From Thermoguttaceae bacterium (GTDB lineage: Bacteria; Planctomycetota; Planctomycetia; Pirellulales; Thermoguttaceae): 6,668 nt of DNA. Both the position numbers and the translations under genes were made by a program. The notes beneath the pieces are model-generated. The model searched no databases. It saw only the letters and a program-made list of their open reading frames with translations, and was not told the origin of the DNA. Position 1 is the first letter of the stretch, and every line of letters starts with the position of its first letter. Location of the stretch: contig JAFTCU010000096.1 in assembly GCA_017454585.1 (NCBI GenBank), forward strand, positions 1 to 6,668, written 5' to 3'. Of the stretch, positions 1 through 5,385 are shown one piece after another.

Positions 1-1
1 C

Positions 2-625
2 TTCCGCGTCTTTGCGGCCTACAATCCCGAGAAAAAGTACGTGCAGAATTCCTGCGTCGCTTCGACGAAACAGATGGTTTTCGAGCGCGGGAAGAGCTAC
101 CGGCTCCGCTTCCGCCTGCGCGTTTCGGATGATTTTGACGGCGATGTGATGGTCCGGTTCGTCTGCGAGCAGAACGGCCTCTGGAAGGCTTTCGGAGCGA
201 AAAATTTTAGCAAACGGGACGACGGGAAGATCTGCGAGACGGTTTTCCGCCTTCCGAAAGTAGGGGACGCAGACCTCGATCCGCGCGTCGAAACGCTGAC
301 GCTGCACTTCCAGATGGGGAGCAAAACCGGCTGGTTTGAAATTTCCGCGCTGGAGATCCGGGAGGTTGAAATGCTCGACTCATGGCGGTCGTGGCAGGAT
401 GAGGGCGCGGACGTGCACTCGGTGATCGCCGACCCGCTTTTTGTGGACCCGGAACACGAAAATTACGCGCTGAAACCGGACTCCCCTGCCCTGAAGATGG
501 GCTTCGAGCCGATCCCGTTCGAGAAAATCGGCGTTTACGAGTCTCCCGCCCGAGCGACCTGGCCGGTGATAGATGCCCCCGGTGTCCGAGAGCACCCGGA
601 GTGGCTGGAAGTACCGGAGGATTAA
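2..625 (+). CDS. C-terminal part of an exported parallel beta-helix protein with a carbohydrate-binding-like segment (5' end missing)
   Basis: The reading frame is open from base 2 and gives 207 residues before the stop, so the real start lies upstream. Residues about 1-120 look like a beta-sandwich of the CBM4/9 type, with alternating strands, a 'GKSYRLRFRLR' strand near residue 30 and a closing 'GWFEISALEIREVE' strand. Residues about 123-180 carry a tail I recognise from PVC-group parallel beta-helix proteins: 'WRSWQDEGADVHSVIADPLF', then 'FVDPEHENYALKPDSPALKMGF' split over the next residues, and 'KIGVYESPARATWPV'. Such proteins are usually exported and act on or bind polysaccharides, but no catalytic residues are visible in this fragment. 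The gene converges on the tlpA-like gene, with 46 bases between the stop codons. Family placement is fairly firm and the precise function is unknown. Confidence 0.75.
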   Translation, partial: FRVFAAYNPEKKYVQNSCVASTKQMVFERGKSYRLRFRLRVSDDFDGDVMVRFVCEQNGLWKAFGAKNFSKRDDGKICETVFRLPKVGDADLDPRVETLTLHFQMGSKTGWFEISALEIREVEMLDSWRSWQDEGADVHSVIADPLFVDPEHENYALKPDSPALKMGFEPIPFEKIGVYESPARATWPVIDAPGVREHPEWLEVPED

Positions 626-634
626 AATCTTACG

Positions 635-666
635 GGTGAGCGGAGTCCATAGCGCCCCCGCTCACC
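635..666. terminator. Hairpin between two convergent genes, probable bidirectional terminator
   Basis: GGTGAGCGG (635-643) pairs perfectly with CCGCTCACC (658-666) across a 14-base loop, and a G-U pair could extend the stem by one. It sits exactly between the stop of the beta-helix protein (625) and the stop of the tlpA-like gene (672). The T-runs beyond the stem are short on both strands (TTGATTT on plus; a delayed ATTTT on minus), so termination strength is uncertain. Confidence 0.55.
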
Positions 667-671
667 TTGAT

Positions 672-1412
672 TTACTGGTTCATCTTTCCGATCGCGATCA
701 CTTTGTCGATGATTTCGTCGGTGAGTTCAAATTCAGGCTGGTTGGGCATTCCTTCCCAAACGACGCCACCGTATTTTGGCTCGATGAGGATCGCGTGAGG
801 AATACCCCAGACTTTCAGGGCGTTCGCGACGCGGCGCTGCGTGTCGATGGCCACATAATGGGTCAGGTCTTTCCCTTTCAGCGCACCGGGAAGGTTATCG
901 ATTGCGTTGCGATCTGTCTCGCAAATCGAAATGACCACCAGGTCGTCACCGTACTTTTCGGCCCAGTGATTCAGGAGTTTCAGCGAGCGGCGGCACGGTG
1001 GGCACCACGTCGCCCAGACTTCGACCAGGACGAACTTCCCCTTGAGGTCAGGCGCGGGTTTTCCGTACCACTCCTCGAACCGGAGGAACGACTTCAGACG
1101 GTCGGTCGTGGGGATCTCGGCCGTTTCGTCGGTTTCGGGCTGGATCTCACCCTTTTCGTTCAGGATCGGGACCTGGATGAAGAGCCACGAATCGGCGTAA
1201 AGGCCCTTCATCCTCTTGCGGGCACCCTGAACCTCGAACGGCGAGGCTTCGACCTGGGCAGCGTTTTGCCCCTCATGACCCGGCAGAATCGCGGGGCCTG
1301 TGACGGCTTCGTCATCTTCGTCGGCTTCTTCAGCAAAAGAAGGGACGGAAATCAGACCGATGGAAACTCCTAAAAGAAGGAGGACCGGAAAACAAAATCT
1401 TTTTTTAAACAT
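672..1412 (-). CDS. Exported TlpA-like thioredoxin-fold protein
   Basis: This 246-residue protein starts with a signal peptide: a basic n-region MFKKR, a hydrophobic stretch to about residue 22, and a likely signal peptidase I site after Ser-Phe-Ala27. An acidic linker (EEADEDDE) follows. Residues about 110-246 form a TlpA/ResA-type thioredoxin fold. The redox motif WCPPC is at 136-140 in 'VEVWATWCPPCRRS', the 'VVISICETD' strand is near 159-167, and the cis-proline loop GIP is at 203-205. In this family the two cysteines carry out thiol-disulfide exchange outside the cytoplasm. The segment just before the active site ('GKPAPDLKGKFVLV') is shorter than the usual 'aPdf-l-dl-G' hairpin. Residues about 28-105 resemble nothing I recognise. 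The start is supported by GAGGTG six bases before the ATG and by a near-consensus promoter. The partner substrate cannot be told from the neighbours. Confidence 0.88.
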   Translation of the reverse strand: MFKKRFCFPVLLLLGVSIGLISVPSFAEEADEDDEAVTGPAILPGHEGQNAAQVEASPFEVQGARKRMKGLYADSWLFIQVPILNEKGEIQPETDETAEIPTTDRLKSFLRFEEWYGKPAPDLKGKFVLVEVWATWCPPCRRSLKLLNHWAEKYGDDLVVISICETDRNAIDNLPGALKGKDLTHYVAIDTQRRVANALKVWGIPHAILIEPKYGGVVWEGMPNQPEFELTDEIIDKVIAIGKMNQ

Positions 1413-1423
1413 TCGATCACCTC

Positions 1424-1441
1424 AACTGAAAACTGAAAACT
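1424..1441. repeat. Short 7-base tandem repeat in the leader of the tlpA-like gene
   Basis: AACTGAA occurs twice in tandem followed by AACT, giving about 2.6 copies with a 7-base period. It lies between the -10 box and the ribosome binding site of the minus-strand tlpA-like gene, so it forms most of that short mRNA leader. Its period equals that of the separate repeat between pyrB and pyrC, although the sequence differs. Confidence 0.6.
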
Positions 1442-1450
1442 TTAATTCTG

Positions 1451-1479
1451 ATTATACCCGCAACGTGCCCGGATTTCAA
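1451..1479 (-). promoter_or_regulatory. Sigma70-type promoter of the tlpA-like gene
   Basis: Read on the minus strand, TTGAAA (1479-1474) is followed after exactly 17 bases by a perfect TATAAT (1456-1451). The -10 box lies 38 bases before the ATG at 1412. This is the best promoter in the window. Transcription would begin close to the AACTGAA heptad repeat. Confidence 0.8.
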
Positions 1480-1531
1480 CCCACCCCTGAAAAAAATCTT
1501 CAATATTTTCAAAATCTTTATAGAGGGGGCC

Positions 1532-1559
1532 TTTTTTTCTGGGAAATTAGTGGTAGAAT
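1532..1559 (+). promoter_or_regulatory. Possible promoter of pyrB
   Basis: TAGAAT (1554-1559) matches the -10 consensus at five of six positions and lies 40 bases before the pyrB ATG. Only a T-run (1532-1537) stands 16 bases upstream as a poor -35. No clear attenuator, leader peptide or PyrR-type anti-terminator structure was seen in the 187-base gap, so the mode of pyrimidine control is not visible. A second AT-rich candidate (TTTATA near 1518) cannot be excluded. Confidence 0.35.
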
Positions 1560-1599
1560 GGTCAAAATGAAAAAATGTAACCAATGATGAGGTAGAACC

Positions 1600-2574
1600 A
1601 TGTTTAACGATTTGCCTGAACTTGGCGAGTTTCCAGCGGCCTGGAAGCGCAAACATCTTCTGGGACTGGAAGACTTGACCCGTGAGGAACTGCTTATTCT
1701 GCTTGACAAAGCGCAAGTCTTCCGCGACGCCTTCGACCAGGGGCGGCGCAAGTTTTCAATTCTTCCCGGTCACACCAGTGTGACGCTCTTTTTTGAAAAT
1801 TCTACCCGGACACGAACCAGTTTCACTCTTGCCGCGCAGCGTCTCGGAGCGTCCTGCGTCGCGTTTGCAGCCTCGACGAGCAGTCTGAGCAAAGGCGAAT
1901 CCATCGTCGATACTGCCAAAAATCTCGAAGCGATGGGCTGCGAGTCGATGGTGGTCCGGCACTCGACGCCGGGAATTCCGAAGCTCCTCTCCGAAAACGT
2001 TCACTGCTCGATCATCAACGCAGGTGACGGTGCGCACGAGCATCCGACGCAGGGTCTGCTCGACATTCTGACCATGCGTCAGCGGCTCGGTTCGCTCGAA
2101 GGGAAAACCATCGGCGTGGTAGGTGACATCGCTCACAGTCGAGTAGCCCGCTCGAACGCCTGGGGGTTGAAGAAACTCGGGGCGAACGTTATCGTCTGTG
2201 GCCCTTCGACGCTTGTTTCTCCCCTCTGGGAGGAAATGGGGGTTGAGTATTCGCACAGCCTCGACAAAATTCTCCCGCGGGTAGATGTTTTGAATATGTT
2301 ACGCATTCAGTTTGAGAGGCAGTACACCAGTCCATTCCCCTCGATCCGGGAGTATTCCCTTCTCTTCGGAATGGACGGTGAGCGCCTCCGCCGGGCGAAG
2401 CCGGACCTTTTGGTCATCGCGCCCGGCCCCATCAACCGCGGAGTGGAACTGACCCCGGAAGTGGCAGATGGGCCACAAAGTGCGATCCTCGATCAGGTCT
2501 CGAACGGCTTGGCAGTACGAATGGCCGTTTTGTGGCTCACTGATGGCGCAAGAAAATTAACGAATAATGAATAA
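1600..2574 (+). CDS. pyrB: Aspartate carbamoyltransferase, catalytic subunit
   Basis: PyrB joins carbamoyl phosphate and L-aspartate to make N-carbamoyl-L-aspartate, the committed step of pyrimidine synthesis in the cytoplasm. The 324 residues are of normal length. The carbamoyl-phosphate domain has STRTRTSF (68-75), the mobile loop SLSKGES (95-101; S95 and K98 match the family's Ser and Lys), VVRH (118-121) and HPTQ (148-151). The aspartate domain has [11 protein letters not shown] (175-185, with R181), LRIQ (R235, Q237) and PGPINRG (275-281). The latter resembles ATCases that pair with dihydroorotase more than the E. coli HPLPR form. Residue 274 is Ala where I expect His in many homologues. 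GAGGT ends six bases before the ATG. No pyrI follows. The last residues, LTNNE, and the TAA stop come from a heptad repeat that runs on into the intergenic gap. Confidence 0.97.
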   Translation: MFNDLPELGEFPAAWKRKHLLGLEDLTREELLILLDKAQVFRDAFDQGRRKFSILPGHTSVTLFFENSTRTRTSFTLAAQRLGASCVAFAASTSSLSKGESIVDTAKNLEAMGCESMVVRHSTPGIPKLLSENVHCSIINAGDGAHEHPTQGLLDILTMRQRLGSLEGKTIGVVGDIAHSRVARSNAWGLKKLGANVIVCGPSTLVSPLWEEMGVEYSHSLDKILPRVDVLNMLRIQFERQYTSPFPSIREYSLLFGMDGERLRRAKPDLLVIAPGPINRGVELTPEVADGPQSAILDQVSNGLAVRMAVLWLTDGARKLTNNE

Positions 2575-2603
2575 CGAATAATGAATAACGAATAACGAAT
2601 AAT
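2562..2603 (+). repeat. Six-copy heptad tandem repeat GAATAA(T/C) at the 3' end of pyrB
   Basis: Six back-to-back copies of GAATAAY run without a break, with last bases T, C, T, C, C, T. The first copies encode the end of PyrB, including its stop. Because 7 is not a multiple of 3, the TAA in each unit falls in a new frame every copy, so all three plus-strand frames are closed. The opposite strand has no stop in any frame. The last four copies form the left arm of the inverted repeat described separately. Confidence 0.9.
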
Positions 2604-2688
2604 GAAAGGAAAGAGTTCAACCTCATGCGGTTTTTGAGAAAGTCCAAGGTCTTTCTCCTCATTATTCGTTATTCGTTATTCATTATTC
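2576..2688. repeat. 30-bp perfect inverted repeat in the pyrB-pyrC gap
   Basis: Bases 2576-2605 are the exact reverse complement of 2659-2688, separated by 53 bases. Both arms consist of the GAATAAY heptad, so the arms are AT-rich. Inside the loop, GAGAAAG (2636-2642) pairs with CTTTCTC (2651-2657) around an 8-base loop, giving a nested hairpin just before the right arm. There is no T-run after the right arm on either strand, so this is not a normal intrinsic terminator. In mRNA it could fold into a long stem that ends four bases before the pyrC ribosome binding site, or it could be a small dispersed repeat unit. I saw no target-site duplication. Confidence 0.85.
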
Positions 2689-2692
2689 ATTT

Positions 2693-2701
2693 AGAAGGAA
2701 G
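2693..2701 (+). promoter_or_regulatory. Ribosome binding site that sets the pyrC start
   Basis: AGAAGGAAG precedes the ATG at 2706 with good spacing (AAGGA ends six bases upstream). The upstream in-frame ATG at 2625 has only distant purine-rich sequence (AAAGGA 14 bases away). The protein from 2706 begins MIQGILIKNGRV, the usual dihydroorotase N-terminus. Confidence 0.8.
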
Positions 2702-2705
2702 TGTC

Positions 2706-3989
2706 ATGATTCAAGGAATATTGATTAAAAATGGTCGCGTGATCGATCCATCGCAGAATATGGACTGCGTGACCAATGTGCTCATCGAAAATGGCCGAAT
2801 CACCGGCTTTGGAATGCAGCCGACCGGCCGGGAACGTGAGATCGATGCCGAAGGGAAAATCGTCGCGCCGGGTCTCATCGACCTCCACACCCATCTGCGT
2901 GAACCGGGCTTTGAGGAAAGTGAAACGATTTTCACAGGAACCGACGCGGCTCTGAATGGAGGTTACACGTCCATCTGCGCTGTTCCTAATACGAACCCTC
3001 CAATCGACACGCCTGCGGACGTTGAGTTCATCCAGGACCAGGCGGCCCGCGCCGATCACTGCAACGTGTACGTCATCGGTTGTATCAGCAAAAACCGTGA
3101 AGGAAAAGAACTCTCAGAAATGGGCTACCTCGCACGGACTGGTGTTGTCGGGTTCAGCGATGATGGCTCCGACATTGAAAACGCAGACCTGCTGCGGCGG
3201 GCATTCGAGTACGCTCAGATGTTTAACCTCCCGATCATGTGCCACACGGAGGACAAAAACCTGACAAACCGCGGCGTGATGAACGAGGGCCTCGTCGCCA
3301 CCCGCCTTGGCCTTCGCGGGATCCCGTCTCTGGCGGAGGACGTGATGACGGCTCGGGCGATCATGCTCGCAGAGTACACTCACGGGAAACTGCACCTGAT
3401 GCACATTTCGACGGTCAAAGGGGTCCAGCTCATTCGTGAGGCGAAAAAGAACGGCGTGAACGTCACCGCCGAAGTGACCCCTCACCATCTCACGCTGACC
3501 GAGGACCTGCTCGAATCGTTCGATTCGAACCTGAAAATGGCGCCGCCCCTGCGTGCCCGCGCGGACGTTGAAGCGTGTATCGAGGGGCTTCTCGACGGGA
3601 CGCTCGACTGTGTTTCGACTGACCACGCGCCGCACTCGGCCGAGAAGAAGCAGCGCGAGATCGACCAGGCCCCGTTCGGGATCGTCGGGCTGGAAACCTC
3701 GCTGGCCGTCCTGAATACTGAGTTGATCCTCAAAGGGCGCATGACCTGGCCACAGTTGATCGAGAAAATGGCGACCAACCCTGCCAAAATCATCAACCTC
3801 CCGGACGGCAAAGGAACGCTCCAGGTCGGCGCCGATGCGGACATCGTGCTGATCGACCCGGAACTGAAATGGACGGTGACCGAATCGGAAATGCGTTCCC
3901 GAAGCAAGAACAGCCCGTGGCTTGGAAAAGAGTTGACCGGCCGCGCCGTGATGGTGCTGGTGAACGGGCGGATCCGAATGAAACGATGA
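2706..3989 (+). CDS. pyrC: Dihydroorotase, class I, zinc-dependent
   Basis: PyrC cyclises N-carbamoyl-L-aspartate to dihydroorotate, the step after PyrB. The 427 residues match the class I length. Metal and substrate motifs are all present: DLHTHLREPG (59-68, zinc ligands H61 and H63, substrate R65), PNTNPP (94-99), FSDDG (150-154, Asp in the bridging-ligand region as in Aquifex/Bacillus-type enzymes), H180 in MCHTED, H233 in LMHIST, and STDHAPH (304-310, catalytic D306). Keeping these residues argues against a non-catalytic PyrC' of the Pseudomonas type. It follows pyrB by 131 bases with no visible promoter of its own, so co-transcription is likely. An upstream in-frame ATG at 2625 would add 27 residues, but most of these are translation of the inverted repeat and I reject it. 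Confidence 0.96.
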   Translation: MIQGILIKNGRVIDPSQNMDCVTNVLIENGRITGFGMQPTGREREIDAEGKIVAPGLIDLHTHLREPGFEESETIFTGTDAALNGGYTSICAVPNTNPPIDTPADVEFIQDQAARADHCNVYVIGCISKNREGKELSEMGYLARTGVVGFSDDGSDIENADLLRRAFEYAQMFNLPIMCHTEDKNLTNRGVMNEGLVATRLGLRGIPSLAEDVMTARAIMLAEYTHGKLHLMHISTVKGVQLIREAKKNGVNVTAEVTPHHLTLTEDLLESFDSNLKMAPPLRARADVEACIEGLLDGTLDCVSTDHAPHSAEKKQREIDQAPFGIVGLETSLAVLNTELILKGRMTWPQLIEKMATNPAKIINLPDGKGTLQVGADADIVLIDPELKWTVTESEMRSRSKNSPWLGKELTGRAVMVLVNGRIRMKR

Positions 3990-4015
3990 TCGACTCTTTT
4001 GAGTGAGGGGGTTTT

Positions 4016-4073
4016 CGGGGACGATGTTTCCTGCATCGTCCCCGTATGAATTTGAACTTTTTTTCTTTTTTTT
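4016..4073 (+). terminator. Terminator of the pyrBC operon
   Basis: CGGGGACGATG (4016-4026) pairs perfectly with CATCGTCCCCG (4034-4044) around a 7-base loop. A nearly unbroken T-tract follows at 4058-4073. The T-tract starts 13 bases after the stem rather than directly, which is atypical. A smaller ACTC/GAGT hairpin (3993-4004) lies just after the pyrC stop. Confidence 0.72.
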
Positions 4074-4096
4074 CTCAAAACTCCCCTTGGGGCCTC

Positions 4097-4124
4097 TTGA
4101 TTTTCCCTCTTTTCGGTGTATATT
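4097..4124 (+). promoter_or_regulatory. Sigma70-type promoter of the mutarotase-transporter operon
   Basis: TTGATT (4097-4102) and TATATT (4119-4124) are separated by 16 bases and lie 48 bases before the ATG at 4173. The promoter sits after the pyrBC terminator, which supports a separate transcription unit. A CCCC-TT-GGGG near-palindrome (4083-4092) stands just upstream of the -35 box, but I have no evidence that it is an operator. Confidence 0.7.
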
Positions 4125-4172
4125 GAAAGAAAATACTATTATTATTCATGAACCTTTTGAAAGGAGCACGTA

Positions 4173-5348
4173 ATGTCTCGCATTCCCTCTTTTATGAAGA
4201 GTCTCGCCCTTCTGGCTGCTTGCTGTGCGGCCAGTGTCGCTTCGGCGGCAATCGAGGTTTCGGACTGGGGTAAAACCTCGGACGGAAAAGAAGTCAAACT
4301 TTACACCATGACCAACGACAACGGCATGGTCGTAAAAATTTCCAACTTCGGCGCCGTGATCAATGCAATCATCGTCCCGGATAAAGACGGCAACATGGCC
4401 GACGTCGCGCTTGGCTTCGACGAAGTGAGCGGCTACGAAGCCGACACGTGCCCGTACTTTGGCGCACTGGTCGGCCGCTACGGGAACCGCATCGCTGACG
4501 GGAAATTCACCATCGACGGCAAAACCTACCAGGTCACCAAGAACGAAAAAGGCATCACCTGCCTCCACGGCGGAAAAATCGGTTTCAACCGGAAGATTTG
4601 GAACGTCGAAACGAAAGAAAATGACGATGCGATGATCCTCAAGTGCACGCTCAAATCCCCGAACGGCGAAGAAGGTTTCCCGGGGAATCTCGACGTCATC
4701 GTGCATTACATTCTCCCCAAGAAACTGAACTCTCTGGTCGTTCTTTACGGCGCGAAGACCGATAAAGCCACGCCGATCAACCTGACCCAGCACTGCTACT
4801 TCAACCTGAAGGGCGCTGGTGACGAAACGATCACCGACCACGTCCTGATGATCAACGCCGACAAATTCACTCCGGTGAATGAAACGCTCATCCCGACTGG
4901 CGACCTGCGCGACGTGGAAGGCACGCCGTTCGATTTCCGCAAGCCGACCGTGATCGGTGCGCGTATCGGCCAGACCGACTACGACCAGATCAAACTTGGA
5001 AACGGCTACGACCATAACTGGGTCCTGAACAAGACCGAAAACGTGGTTGGGAAAAAAGCGGAGAAATTCCTGGAAACTCCCGATGCAACTCTTTATGAAC
5101 CGACCACGGGCCGCGTGATGGAAGTTTACACGACCGAACCGGGCGTGCAGTTCTATGCCGGGAACTTCCTGGATGGCTCGCTGATCGGAAAGGGCGGAAA
5201 AGCCTACCAGTTCCGTTCCGGCATGTGCCTCGAAACCCAGCATTTCCCCAACTCGCCCAACACGCCGAACTTCCCGAGCACGATCCTGAAGCCGGGGGAA
5301 GAATACCGCACCGGTACCGTGTTCCGTTTTAGTGTGAAAGAAGACTGA
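4173..5348 (+). CDS. galM: Exported aldose 1-epimerase (mutarotase)
   Basis: The enzyme interconverts alpha and beta anomers of aldoses such as glucose and galactose. The fold carries the family motifs in order: GRYGNRI (101-107), LHGG with H132, NLTQHCYFNL with the catalytic acid H207, YDHNWVL (279-285), and GMCLETQHFPNSPN with the catalytic base E354. These match His96, His170 and Glu304 of the Lactococcus enzyme. At 391 residues it is longer than cytoplasmic GalM (about 340) because of an N-terminal signal peptide (residues 1 to about 25, ending SVASA-A). LAAC at 14-17 also fits a lipobox, so a lipoprotein is possible. AAAGGAG six bases before the ATG supports the start. The gene has its own promoter and is followed after 37 bases by a transporter gene with no terminator between, so the two are probably one operon. 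Confidence 0.94.
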   Translation: MSRIPSFMKSLALLAACCAASVASAAIEVSDWGKTSDGKEVKLYTMTNDNGMVVKISNFGAVINAIIVPDKDGNMADVALGFDEVSGYEADTCPYFGALVGRYGNRIADGKFTIDGKTYQVTKNEKGITCLHGGKIGFNRKIWNVETKENDDAMILKCTLKSPNGEEGFPGNLDVIVHYILPKKLNSLVVLYGAKTDKATPINLTQHCYFNLKGAGDETITDHVLMINADKFTPVNETLIPTGDLRDVEGTPFDFRKPTVIGARIGQTDYDQIKLGNGYDHNWVLNKTENVVGKKAEKFLETPDATLYEPTTGRVMEVYTTEPGVQFYAGNFLDGSLIGKGGKAYQFRSGMCLETQHFPNSPNTPNFPSTILKPGEEYRTGTVFRFSVKED

Positions 5349-5385
5349 CTAGTTAAAATTCACCCCTAACCAAAAGGAAGAAATT

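Noticed and set aside
573..1373. Plus-strand open frame (266 codons) opposite the tlpA-like gene
   Set aside because: The minus-strand protein has a signal peptide, WCPPC and a cis-Pro loop with a consensus promoter; the plus-strand frame overlaps the upstream gene's end and resembles nothing.
1485..1540. Attenuator or PyrR-type leader before pyrB
   Set aside because: The GGGGGCC followed by T7 resembles a terminator end, but I found no upstream arm that pairs with it convincingly.
2562..2690. CRISPR-like or intrinsic terminator reading of the pyrB-pyrC repeats
   Set aside because: The units are 7 bases with no spacers, which rules out CRISPR; no T-run follows the stem on either strand, which argues against an intrinsic terminator.
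2562..2690. Mobile element (MITE) with terminal inverted repeats
   Set aside because: Arms are simple heptad arrays, the left array is longer than the right, and I could find no target-site duplication; kept only as an inverted repeat.
4083..4092. CCCCTTGGGG near-palindrome upstream of the galM promoter as an operator
   Set aside because: It is short and single-copy with no second half-site, so chance is as good an explanation.
4146..5243. Long minus-strand open frame (365 codons) opposite the mutarotase gene
   Set aside because: It lies entirely over galM, which has all family motifs, a promoter and a ribosome binding site; the antisense translation has no recognisable family and is a codon-bias shadow.
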